Source of the DNA: Dendrophyllia cribrosa
Lineage: Eukaryota > Cnidaria > Anthozoa > Scleractinia > Dendrophylliidae
Length of the DNA: 64,000 nt
Assembly: GCA_024195265.1 (NCBI GenBank)
Contig: JAJLRJ010000010.1
Location: 33,140,176-33,204,175, forward strand
Direction: 5' to 3'
Made by a program: the position numbers and the translations under genes
Shown: piece after piece, positions 50,947 through 61,793 of the stretch
How the letters are laid out: the number at the start of each line of letters is the position of its first letter
Numbering within the stretch: the first letter of the stretch is position 1
The notes under the pieces: model-generated
Seen by the model: only the letters and a program-made list of their open reading frames with translations
Databases searched by the model: none
Told to the model about the DNA's origin: nothing

Positions 50947-51961
50947 GAAGTGACAGTGTCCGCCGAAATAGATAAACGAAATTTTGCTTTCTTGATTTCC
51001 ATGTTATATCGCCAACTGCCACCAAATATACAACTTAAATGGATAAAAAGATCCTATAGAGCAAAATAGAAGCCGTAGTTTGGAGATAAAGTGCGGGATT
51101 CCAGTTCTTTAAATTTGATTTCATGACAGGCTGTCAAAAAATCAAAATTGCCATTCTTGTGAAATTTTGACCCTTTTAGCCTGTTCTGTCTCTTTAGTTT
51201 ATATTTCTTTGCTTTCATCGCTTTTGGCGATTTTTTGTTCCTATTTCAATATAATAAAGTAAGCTTAAACTGAGGAGCTATGTCATGGTGGTTTTGAGGT
51301 TTTCGGGTCAAAACCGTCCCAAATTAAAACTAAGTACCTTTGTCGTACACGAAATGCTTAAAGACCACTAACAGGAAGATATCAAGTGAATTTCAGCAGA
51401 GAAAATAAACCATAATCGGAGTTTTAGCGAATTTTCTAAGACAAGCGATAAACTTGAAAAAATTGGCCCAATTTTTTCAAGATACAATCCATTTCCATCC
51501 TGGCCATCTGCTGCCCAAGACACTTATTTTTACTTTTAGAGCACTAGTAGAATAATTTTAAACAAAACTGGATTCTTAGTTTTGGAATTTCACTGATATA
51601 AAGATGTATTTTGGCTTTTTAAAGTAACGCTAAAAATGGTGACATAGCCCCTTTAAAACAAGCTCCAGGCCATAATCATGAAAACACGATATATTGACCA
51701 GCCAGGACAGTGTCACTTTAAATAGCAAAAATAACAGGGTTTTAAATTTAACAAAAGTAACGAAAATAATAGAAATAACAAATATAATTTAGGCTTTTCA
51801 CAAAAATAGGAAATGTACGAGAAGGAGTGAGAGGGCAAAAATTTAACAAAAATAACAGTTATAGTGAAAGTATAGCTTAACTCATGTTATGTTCGTTATT
51901 CTTGCGATATCCATGCAGTACTGGGCATAAGTAATGGTGGGGGTTGACTACAAGGTCCTGT

Positions 51962-53811
51962 TTAGGTCCACTTGTACAGCTTGCTGTTGACGTTGTAATT
52001 CCCATCACTGTTCCTTTCATTTGCAACCGCCAGGTAAGTGTGACCCTTATACTCAAATGACGTCATGTCCGAAGATCCCTGAGTTGAAATGTTCTGGTAT
52101 TCAGAGAACTGTGACCCAGAGGCCTGATACACCACTGACTTTGTGTTGTTCCAGTCAGTGTCATCTTCGTAGTTGGCCACACCCAGATACGTTTGACCGC
52201 ACATCACAAACGGATGCCAGGCGGTAGCTCCATGAGTAGGAATGGACTGGAAGTGGACGAACTGACTGCCATTCCATTTGTAAATGAACGAATAAATGTT
52301 GCGTTTTCCTTCGTTTTCATAATTGGCAAAGGCGAGGAACGTGTGACCATTGATGTTAAAGGACTTCACATCTCGTGCAGCATACGTCTGAAGAGACTGC
52401 AGCTTGACAAACTGCTGCCCTGACCACTTGAACACAGTCGACTGCGCTGAATCCGTGTTTGCAAAAGCAATGAAAGTTTCATTGTTTATGACAAACGCTG
52501 CACCTGCCCTAGCTTTCTCGGTTCCTATCTCCTGAAACTTTTCAAACTGGTTGTTGTTCCACTTGTAGATGACTGAGTTTATATTAGTCGTGTAGTCGTC
52601 AAAACTATTTGTAACGGCAAGAAACCTGCCTTCTATTATTTTGAAGAAATTAAAGTTGTTTGCTCCTTTGGTTGCAATGTTTTGAAAGAAGACGAACTGG
52701 TGTCCATCCCATTGATAAATAACCGAGTTCACTAAGTGCGTAACTCCATTGTAATGGTTAGCAACAGCCAGGTAATGTCTATCAGGGATTGCAAAATAAT
52801 AAATGTCACGTACTGCAAAAGTGCCTATGGTTTGGTAGAGGGAGAATTTTCCAGTTGAATCGTTTAGCTTGTAGATGAAAGAGTCTGTGTTGTATCCTTC
52901 AGTATCACTTTTATAGTTGGCGAAGGCGAGAAACAGACTTCCACTGATGCTGAACTGTTCAACGGCAAAACCTCCTCTGGTTGGGAAATCGTGGTATTTT
53001 TCAAAGCGTCGAAAATTACTGAAACAGTCTTAAAAAATAAATCATTGCAATGTTAATAAAAATACATCAATACATCACTGAAACAATGTGTTAACACAGT
53101 AAACACTATAACTCATCCTGTCCGTTACAAAAATACTTATAACCTCCTAGACCCCACCCCCTTTGTCACTGAGGGTGGGGGTGGGGGATGTTTTATATGG
53201 AACAGTGAAAAAAAAAGTCAAATTCTCTGCCCCTGTGTTCATCCACATGCTTCCAAAACAAAACTCAGTACAAACGTAGGCACAGAGAAGTGATTTGTCT
53301 CAGCTTTTGTTTCAGTGACAGTTCGATCTATGGATCTGCCGCATGGCTACAACTCATTGTCATGACCGATAAATTCATCTCATTACCGATAGGAAGCCAC
53401 GATTGTGCAAGGTGAAAAGCACAGTTTAAAGTCACAAGGCCGTAAATTGGCTAGGGTGGACTTATGCTTATGCGTGACTTCAGGGCCGAGATAAAGTCGA
53501 AATGTTGCACCTCAATAATAATAACAATAATAATGCACATGCGGAAAGTCACTGTCGTCCCAGTTGTTATCGGGGCACTTGGTGCCATTTCAGTCAACTG
53601 TGAGAAGTACATGAAGCAAATTGGTGTAACCATAAGAATGGAAACTATTCAGAAAACAGCATTGTTGGGTACAGCAAAGATCCTGAGAAAGGTGCTGTCC
53701 TTGTAAGAGGAAAGAAAGAAATGCCCTGGAACCCATGGTGACATGTTGGAACCCGCTTCCAGGGAATATCAACCAAACAGAACATTGTGCCTGAGCCTTA
53801 AAGGAATAAAC

Positions 53812-53870
<59 letters not shown>

Positions 53871-55583
53871 GGCAAATGCCTCAGTTGTAGCCAGTGCACA
53901 ACAGACAAATGTAAAACATTGTAAAACATCTTTGTCGTATTTTTGTTATATAACATGACTTTAGTTTGCAGCCCAATCTGTTTGGAACTGGGTAATAACG
54001 ATTACGTTTAGGAGACAAGACAATTTTGTGTCAATCTATTCCCACGCTGGTTGCGACCGCTATCCCTGTTCATACATATTCCAAACCTCGGGCCTCTATC
54101 ATGGCTCAAGTAACGGCTTATGCTGATTCACCATTCTTCAATCCCTGCGTTTATTCTCTTTCTGCTTTCTTTTGTTATTTTGGAGTTCATGAATTAAACT
54201 ACTTTTCATGAAAGGCCTATTTTCTCCGGAATAACGCTAACATAAATAATCAGACCAAATATAGAAGAGAAATTAATGTAAGAAAGAAAATTTGCCTTAT
54301 GTTTTCCGCAGTTCATTGATGAAGCGTTCTGAACTGCGATTTTCTTCTGTGTATTAGCTCTTCTTCTATTTCAACCCAACAGAGATCGAACAAATGGACA
54401 TCTACAATGTAGCGAAGGTTACGTGTTCAACTATACCGGCATTTAAATAGTAAAGAACAGCTATCACAAATTTTACCTGAACAATTGCGCCCGTCTCCTG
54501 TAAATCCTGGCTGACAGCTGCAATTGAAGTGTCCAGCGGTATTGTTACAGGTTGCATTCTCGTGGCAATCGTGGCTACCGTTGCTGCATTCGTCGATATC
54601 TAAGAAGAAAGCAAAAATAAATTAAATCAGCTGAGTATCATCTCCGTTTAATCTCCCGGGTTCTTGGTCAACCCGCTACAGTTTCTACAACATTTAAATA
54701 GTAAAGAACAGCTATCACAAATTTTACCTGAACAATTGCGCCCGTCTCCTGTAAATCCTGGCTGACAGCTGCAATTGAAGTGTCCAGCGGTATTGTTACA
54801 GGTTGCATTCTCGTGGCAATCGTGGCTGCCGTTGCTGCATTCGTCGATATCTAAGAAAAAAGCAAAAATAAATTAAATCAGCTGAGTATCATCTCCGTTT
54901 AAACTCCCGGGTTCTTGGTCAACCCGCTACAGTTTATACAACATGACTTGTGTTTTCTTTACACTACCTTTTTCGCAGTGTTCTCCTGTGTACCCAGCAG
55001 ATGCACATACACAAAGGTATTTCTTCGCAGTATATCCGAGTAAACATTTTGCTTTGTTAAGGCAAGGGTTACTGTAGCAAAGATTCTGATGAAAAGAAAA
55101 TGCATTAAAATTTTCTGTAACAACGTTAACTCTTGTCTTTGCAATATTTATAGCCGTATTGTTCGTTGAGGTGGAGACTACAATGGTATGCTCGGAGCAT
55201 GCAACAGTGTGTTAAATCAATAAAAAGATTCATGTATTCTTGTTTAAATTCATTCATTACCATCAGTTCTCGTCATAATTATCATTTCGAAAGCCATCAC
55301 ATCATCATTTTCGTTTAAATGGGAAAACATACCTCTGCGCCTCTGTATGTCCAGCCCTGTCTTGGTGTAAGATCTTCTGGGTGATGCCAATGGTCTGAGT
55401 TACTTAACTCGCATACCACTTTGTCGTTCATTGGCGGACCAATGTTAACCGAGACGCAATCACTTTCCATGACGCATCGATGGTGGCATGATGCGTACAT
55501 TCCGATAGAAAGATTCAGAAACATATGACCCTTAAGATAATGGCCGTTCTCTGGTGGGATAAACTTGACGCTTCGGCAACCAC
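51962..55583 (-). CDS. Secreted or cell-surface protein: PAN/apple - EGF - cbEGF - cbEGF - seven EAR (EPTP) repeats
   Basis: Exons: 55583-55333 (PAN/apple-like, Cys pattern [18 protein letters not shown] and CELSNSD), 55085-54968 (EGF, six Cys), 54850-54728 and 54599-54477 (two calcium-binding EGF, DIDEC start), 53028-51962 (EAR). Phases agree throughout; the mature part is about 559 residues. The last exon holds seven repeats of the pattern FLAFANY ... SxIYKWN ... QFxxFQxIxTxGA. These are EAR/EPTP blades as in LGI1 and TSPEAR, expected to form a seven-bladed beta-propeller used in extracellular binding. The N-terminus is uncertain: either a separate signal-peptide exon lies upstream, or the ATG at 55,626 ([16 protein letters not shown]) is read without splicing. 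No known orthologue with this exact order is recalled. Confidence 0.85.
53464..53870 (+). mobile_element. LINE 3-prime end: C-terminal ORF remnant with (TAA)n tail
   Basis: The plus-strand ORF to 53,706 reads [15 protein letters not shown] and then [19 protein letters not shown] before its stop. That is the C-terminal tail typical of CR1/L2-like LINEs in invertebrates. About 110 bases of 3-prime UTR and a (TAA)n tract at 53,812-53,868 follow. It sits in the intron between the EAR exon and the second cbEGF exon, on the opposite strand to the host gene. Confidence 0.7.
54440..54941. repeat. 251-bp tandem duplication containing a cbEGF exon
   Basis: Two direct copies (from 54,440 and from 54,691) start CATTTAAATAGTAAAGAACA and cover the acceptor, the whole 123-nt cbEGF exon, the donor and flanking intron. 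They differ at only a few sites. In the exon I see one change, GGT versus GGC (Gly), which is silent. Confidence 0.93.
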
Positions 55584-55881
55584 CTACAAATATAATAATA
55601 ATTGTTAATCGCAGATCTTGTAACATAAATGATCCATTTTTCACTAAGAACATTGCTGAAGCTTTGCACAAATCTTTGTAGCCCTGGCGCCAAAAGTAAT
55701 AAATTAACTGAATATTAACAACTGTATCGCGCTGATGCCTGGAAAATCCAGGGCCTCCACTGTGACCAGCCGGCCACTAGACAGTATACCACTCACATGG
55801 CTGGCAATCCCTGCAGCCCAGCCATGAGCCCCTGCGCTGTCTTCAGAGCACCCGTCACACTGAGTTAACAGTGAAGAAGGG

Positions 55882-55883
<2 letters not shown>

Positions 55884-55914
<31 letters not shown>
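55884..55914. repeat. Poly-G run, 31 G
   Basis: Uninterrupted 31-base G run inside the decayed DIRS RNase H region. It may be an assembly-sensitive site. Confidence 0.9.
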
Positions 55915-55916
<2 letters not shown>

Positions 55917-56344
55917 CTAAAGCGCCTCCATGCAAGAGGTCTGCATGGATTTGTACTGCCTCTGAAGCTGCATGAGGCGCCAGGAGATGAAACATCTGAA
56001 AGTGGAAACGAGACAGAGCAATAAGCTACAATGTTCAATTGTCCTGCTATGTGGGTGGCTGTGAATGAGAAGCAATGTTGTGCACCTAAGAGAGCCAGGC
56101 GACGAAGAAGGGCCATCAAGTTGTGGTCCGGCGAGAGGTTCCAGACCGTAAGACCTCGACAACATACAGTGCTATTGTTGGAGCAGAATTCCACGCGTCT
56201 GGAAGACAACTGGGAACCCCCAAAAAATGAAGCAGCTACCACCAAGGGAAATAGCTCTTTGTACGCTATCGACATTTGTGCTGAAGACCAAGAGCCTGTA
56301 AACTATGGAAAGCCGATTGGTGCAAAATTCAAGAAACAAATTCA

Positions 56345-56550
56345 GCTTCAAGGCCAACAAAGTTTCTTTCAAGACCAACAAAGTTTCTTTCAAGGCCAAC
56401 AAAGTTTCTTTCAAGGCCAACAAAGTTTCTTTTAAGGCCAACACCAAAGTTTTTTTCAAGGCCAACACCAAAGTTTCTTTCAAGGCCAACAAATTTTCTT
56501 TTAAGGCCAACAAATTTTCTTTTAAGGCCAACAAAGTTTCTTTCAAGGCC
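56345..56550. repeat. 21-bp minisatellite encoding a heptapeptide
   Basis: About ten units of AAGGCCAACAAAGTTTCTTT plus C, with two units lengthened by 3 bases (ACCAAAG). As 21 and 24 are multiples of 3, three overlapping readings stay open: FKANKVS and GQQSFFQ on the plus strand and ALKETLL on the minus strand. The ORFs are a consequence of the repeat. Confidence 0.9.
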
Positions 56551-56817
56551 AAGGGGAAAAAAGATTCAAACTCAATAAAATCAATTCCCGTTCAACAAAG
56601 GTTTTTTTTAAGATCAAGACTGATATCCATCCAAGCTCAACAAAAAGAAATTCACAAGCAAGCACCTTTTGGTAGCTTTCTACAAATTGCTATCACGCTC
56701 AAGACAGTCAAAATGATGATCAACAATCGAAATGCATTGTCAACAATCCCTCCAAATGCTGTCAACAAGAAATATCCCATATTGCAATGCGCTATTGTCG
56801 TCCGCGTGTGAAACAAC

Positions 56818-56985
56818 ATGGCCGAAGAAAGCCGGTTGGAGGAAATGGTACGAAGATATGTGCGCGAGGAACTAGTTAATTCAAGGAAACGGAACTCGAC
56901 ACAGACGTTAGTAAATAGAACAAGAGGCTACACTGGTAGCCTATACTCATGCGCTTGCATAAGAAAGTTTTACGGTTTATTTTAA
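56818..56985 (+). CDS. Short transposon-borne ORF (unknown)
   Basis: Fifty-five codons starting MAEESRLEEMVRRYVREEL, then a basic Ser/Asn/Thr-rich stretch, stop at 56,985. The acidic, Arg-rich helical start recalls the peptide of the Harbinger-like arms at 6353 and 9656. It may be an N-terminal exon of a parent transposon protein. Function unknown. Confidence 0.25.
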   Translation: MAEESRLEEMVRRYVREELVNSRKRNSTQTLVNRTRGYTGSLYSCACIRKFYGLF

Positions 56986-59165
56986 ATGGGTCACGCACCC
57001 CTTCCCTCTCAACGAATTTTGCGTGATACACTAAAGAACTCGCCGTGAATATTTAATTCATTGATTCTTGATCAAATCCACACTCGTCTATAAATATTTC
57101 CCAAACAGTGACTTCTTTCTGTTACATTTGAAAAGACTACTCCAATCGGCTGTCCATAGTAAACCACTCCCGCTCGAAGATAGCCCCACAGCCGACAGTA
57201 CCTGAGGCGTCAGATGAGACCTGGAAATCAGGCAAAGGTGCCCACTGAGGGGAAAGAAAAAAAAATGGAGCCATCCCATGAGCGAAATAGGTCTCGCCAC
57301 CAGGTGAGATCCAGGCGAAAATCCTTGTTGAGTCGAATCGGATGGTCTTCTTTCCTAAACGTTAACAGTAAGTTGATCATGCGGCGAAGGATGGCCACCT
57401 TACAGGCATGATGCAAATTACCGATAAGTAACTCCAATTCTTTGCGCTCGCAGTACCTTTTTTGCGACCACTCGTCTAATAGACTTGCAATACGGTCAAA
57501 CGATACGGAACATCTTGAGGAAGACATGGGGTGCCTAGGAGAGCCACGGACGTACTGCGAATCATCGCTGTTGTCTGTTTCCCTGTATGCGAAGATAGAG
57601 GTCCACACGGTGAGACTGGGGTCCCTGGAAGCGCGAGGTAAACGACCGCTTTGCCCGAGATGCTACTGGAACATGGGTCACTGTGCTGTGATGAGTAAAA
57701 CTAGGAATGGAGTAATGGAAACCTGGATGACTGCAACGTGAACAACTGTCGCAAACAAAACTGGAACCTGGATAACTGACGGAATAATTGGAACCGGGAA
57801 AACTGAAAAATGGACACGGGTAGTTGGAGCGTGAACAGCTGGAACTATTATATGTACGCCGTGGATGTTTTCTCGATTATGGACAGGATGATCGGGACCG
57901 TCGAGCCACCTGGATGACCTGGATAGACTGGTAGAGGGAGGTTGTACTGCATTGATCCCCGGGCGTGGCGAACACGACAACGGCCAAAAGGTCATCGACA
58001 GACCTGCTTTCCAGGAATGACAAAACTCAGATTAATTTGGGTTGTGGTCCAAACCAGACTGTGGTGAGGGGATCTCTCGTACTGGTAGAGGGTAGGCCTT
58101 GGAACCAGAGTATGGAGGTTGTACAAGTCAGGCTTCATTCTGGACCAGTCTCTGAGACCGCTGGCTGCTGCATCCTTGCGGAAAGCTGTGTCATAATGCT
58201 GCCAAGCTCAGCTTCCGGGGAATTTTTTAGCTGTTTGGATGATGAGTAGTTTGTAGTGCGACAGATCCACCTATCTTGTCGGCTGAGAAGCACGCAGGGC
58301 AATGGTATAAATGGTAAATGCTTCCACTCAGGTAGGGATGTCTAGGATTTCTACTGTTCGCTTTCGCGCTGGAGCGACCACGAGTTTGCTCTCCAGGAAT
58401 GTTTGTGTTTCAGATTCGTTTGCCTTCAGATTGTCCGGGAGCACGTCGATCAGCGAGTTCAACAAATTGGCCACCTGTTATCTTGGTGACTAGCTTGTAT
58501 GGGATGGGAGAGTAACCGGGGCCGATAACAAAATATTTTCCGAGCAGGTGGGCCGAAGCAGAAATGGCAGGAAGGCTTGGCTCGAAAAGGTTTGAGTGGA
58601 CGAAAAAGAAGTCGGCGTAATGTTGACCACTGCACTCGTGCTCGTAACTGCACTTTTCTGTTCACTGGTCGCGTCCCTGAATCGCGGTAAGAATTACCCG
58701 CAGTAAAGAGTCGCTCAAAGCTTTTGACATGGCCTGAGCAAACGTTTCTCCAGTTAAACTAGCTCCTGGGGTGGACACGGCGGTGGTTAGCGTAGTAGTT
58801 ATCGAAGAAGAAACAGTGGAGTGCTTCGAAACGATGGCGGTGACGAGGCTGCACTGTTGTTTGTCGTGCGAACCATGATGCGAAAGGAATCGCCAAGAAA
58901 GTAAAGAAACACCGACTTGTGAATGAATAAAGGCAGCCGTAAAGACGGGAGGCGGAAAGTCGTGAACGAATGACCGAAGCTGTTGACGTAGTACGTTGGC
59001 AGAAAGGCGTGAACGAATGGACCAAAGATGCAAACGCTCCGAAGAATCGCCACGCTCGTACACAGTGCGGAGTACTCTGAGCCTGCAATACCACACGGAT
59101 ACCACTGACCGGAAGACAAGCAACGGCGGCTCTTTGTTGTTATAACTTTCTTAAATGCAAGCATA

Positions 59166-59451
59166 GAGTGGATTTTAGTTGAGTATCGTGAAACCAAAAC
59201 CAAAGTAATCACTCTGACCAATCACAACAGAGGCAGACAATCCAATGAACCAATTAGAGCTCGAAGCAAATACATAAAGCCGTCGCCAAGAGCGGAAAAA
59301 CACGTGCAAGCAAGTCACGATTGGTTTTGGTTTTACTTCTGATTGGTTGATAAAGTAGCGCGAGATTTTTTAGCCAAACACAAAGCGTAGCAATGCAAAA
59401 CCCATGCAATTACTAAATTACATTCGACACTCGATCAATTGAAAACCGCTT
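59166..59451. mobile_element. TA-flanked MITE, family M1 copy 5
   Basis: Starts GAGTGGATTTTAGTTGAGTA and ends CAATTGAAAACCGCTT between TA dinucleotides. More diverged than copies 3 and 4. It lies just beyond the 5-prime side of the DIRS remnant. Confidence 0.8.
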
Positions 59452-61610
59452 TATAAAAAAATTCTGAAACTGCTTCACTTTTCAAAAACCAACGATATTC
59501 GATATTTCAAAATTATTCAATATTCTCAACAGAGATGCGGGTGACTACTTAGCTAAGTATCCCTGTTAATAAATGGTGTATTTTTATCCAGGAATTCATA
59601 GTTATTGCTATAGACGATTCCTATTGGAGGCTCGATGATGACGCAACTGCGAGTCATAAAAATGAGAGAGTTCTTTTGTAAAATGTCATATTGAATTTTC
59701 GACACATGCCTTTTCACCAATATCGAAAAGATAAAATATAATATGTTCTGTTTGGTACGAAGAAAAAGCCAGGGGAGTACTTTCCAAAAATGTCAATGCA
59801 GCTCGTACTCCGAAAATAAGGTTCTGCTCTCTAAAATTTTCCTACCACTTAACATTTAGCTAAAGAATCCGAACATTTCTAACTGTTTCAGTTTCAGTAC
59901 AAAAATATTATTTTAAAAAGCCTCAACCGATCTGGGAAAACAGAACCTACACGATGACTAAGTATTTTGCTTATATTTTATAGCTAAAATGGTACACGAT
60001 GTAAAGAGCGTTCTAAATGTTTCCTCAAGCTGTCCGAATTTTGGACTGCTTATACGAGTCCATTTCATTGAATCGTATTTTTGAAAAACCGGTTCGAAAG
60101 AAGGCTACATTATAAGAAATAGAAACGTTTTCCTGGTTACGTTGTTAACGATGTTTTACTGACGGCAATTTTAGAGAAGAAGCATGCCGATTAAATTCTT
60201 TATTTTTCTACTTTGCATTTTAGAGTTTCGTACGAATACGCATCAAAACCGAGGTGCAAATATGACACTTTATTACACTCTTCTGACCGCGCGTTAGGAA
60301 AAAACACTTCAAAAAAACCAAGCATCTGCGGGGCTGAAAATGACTTTCGTATAATAAACAATTTCAAGATTCAGCGAAAAACACACTGCCATATTACGAC
60401 TTTTCGCTGAATAACCACCATTTTCGCACTAAAGACCCCTAGTCTACCCGAGCTTTTGCCGAAGATAACTTAAAAAGGATGTTTCTCAAGTTTGTCTGCA
60501 GGTTGGTGTAATAAATTTAAATTCTTAGCCATCGCACTCACGGCGTCACTGCATGGTCGGGAATATATGCGGAGTTAAAATGCAAATTTAGACTTCCCTT
60601 AACAGTCTGACTTTTGTAAAAACACTCTTTGCATGAATGCAAAATTAAACAGAGAAATTAAATGGAAGACGTATTATAACAGCTTGACATTATTTCAAAC
60701 GAACCGTGTGTAAAACCACACTGTCAAAAATTTAGAGGAATAAAAGGCGAAAGATACATGATTGCGTTGTTCCGATAAGGTAAACATGTCCTATTTAACA
60801 CCAGAAGTTTAGCGGTAACTCGGAATTCCTCAATGAGAATAATTGCATGAAGACATATTAAATGTATTGTTGGAAACTCACCGAACAAAAGCGTTTTAAA
60901 TTGAAATAGAAATGATGGAACTGAGCTTCTATAAGCATGGCTAAACTAGCATTAACGCGTAGCATCTATCTAAAAGAAAGGAGATTTTGTGTTTTCCGTT
61001 GTCTGCGTTTATTTTGTCGTTCCGAGAAAAATGTTGATCCGGCCTAAATTAAATTGAATTGATGCGTCGGGTATTTCTGCCCATTTATATTTCAGCGAAA
61101 TCGGTCGATGGTTGCAAAACAAAAGTATCAATGTGCATCTCTTTTAGCAATTTAATTAGTTTGAATAGAAAAGCATCTGAAGGCCTCTGAACAGACAATA
61201 TCTTCGATCGTTTTCAAATGTGACTTTCGCTTGATTATTTTTCTGAGTCTTGGTATCAGACACGGCCGAACTCAAGACTATTCAACGAAATAGGTAAAAG
61301 ACACGTGCAAACGCACAATAATATAGTTTTTTTTCTCTTTGATCAGTAAGTTGGAAACTAAACTTTTGTACCGCTTTTTTTGGCTAAAAGGTAATAACAG
61401 ATACAACATTTCTTAGTTGGAGAAGAGACATTTTCTGAATCGGGTAATGTTTAGTTCAATGAAAGCGAAAAAAAGTTTCGTTCTTTTTGTTGCTCAATAA
61501 ACTAACTTATAATATCTCTCTATATCTTGAATGTCGAGCTTGAAATCAAGTGAGCTTGCCATGCAATTTTATTGGCTAATCGATTAATTTGGCTCAGCCA
61601 GATTCTCGCG
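59452..61610. other. Gene-free AT-rich stretch
   Basis: No gene or RNA supported. A 37-codon plus-strand ORF at 60,184-60,297 has a hydrophobic start but no other support and was rejected. Confidence 0.5.
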
Positions 61611-61793
61611 GCGCCCGCACACGATGAGGAATTTGTCTCGTGAGGCAAAAAATATCAAACACGTCAGATATTTGCCTCACGACCTCGCGAGGCGAAAAAC
61701 TCACCAAAAATCCAGCGCACACTTGCAGAAACAGCTGAGCTAACTGCCTCGCGAGGAATTTTGCTCAGCATTTTCCTTAAGTGTGCGGCAGGC
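61611..61793. mobile_element. Short Harbinger-like MITE
   Basis: Ends related to GCCCGCACACGATGAGGAA and, inverted, GCCTGCCGCACACTTAAGGA, followed on both sides by GAATTTTGCTCRCGAGG-type words. An internal hairpin TCGTGAGGCAAA / TTTGCCTCACGA is present. The ends resemble cnidarian Harbinger MITEs by memory; boundaries approximate. Confidence 0.5.

Larger units (their letters stand above)
56304..57158. mobile_element. TIR element inserted into the DIRS RNase H region
   Basis: Inverted ends TATGGAAAGCCGATTGG (56,304) and TATGGACAGCCGATTGG (minus, 57,158) are flanked by GTAAAC at 56,298-56,303 and 57,159-57,164, a 6-bp apparent target duplication. Removing it would bring the two halves of the RNase H coding region next to each other. 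It contains the 21-bp minisatellite and a short ORF at 56,818. Superfamily not assigned. Confidence 0.65.
55920..58900 (-). mobile_element. DIRS-like retrotransposon, decayed (gag and RT-RNase H remnants)
   Basis: On the minus strand, 58,480-58,020 has the gag-like signature of DIRS-type elements: VEAFTIYTIAL, HYKLLIIQTAKKFPG, and DTAFRKDAAASGLRDWSRM, with several in-frame stops where Trp is expected. Further down, 57,608-57,228 has ELELLIGNLHHACKV and LDLTWWRDLF (connection to RNase H). 57,240-57,160 has DFQVSSDASGT, and 56,280-56,030 has SIAYKELFPLVVAASF, LMALLRRLALLGA and FTATHIAG (RNase H). The RT palm is missing or too decayed to see. Frameshifts, stops and an 855-bp insertion make it dead. 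No tyrosine recombinase is visible. Confidence 0.7.

Noticed and set aside
50796..51002. 68-codon ORF with a leucine run
   Set aside because: The run is the (TAA)n microsatellite read on the minus strand.
53464..53706. 80-codon plus ORF considered as a host gene
   Set aside because: VPVVIGALG and [15 protein letters not shown] mark it as a LINE C-terminus, and the (TAA)n tail follows.
57678..57995. 105-codon minus ORF rich in Val/Ile/Pro/His considered as a gene
   Set aside because: It overlaps the decayed C-terminal part of the DIRS-like gag and a degenerate short repeat (AACTGGAACC-type); no independent support.
60184..60297. 37-codon ORF with a signal-like start (MPIKFFIFLLCIL)
   Set aside because: Too short, no splice partner and no second feature; expected by chance in AT-rich DNA.
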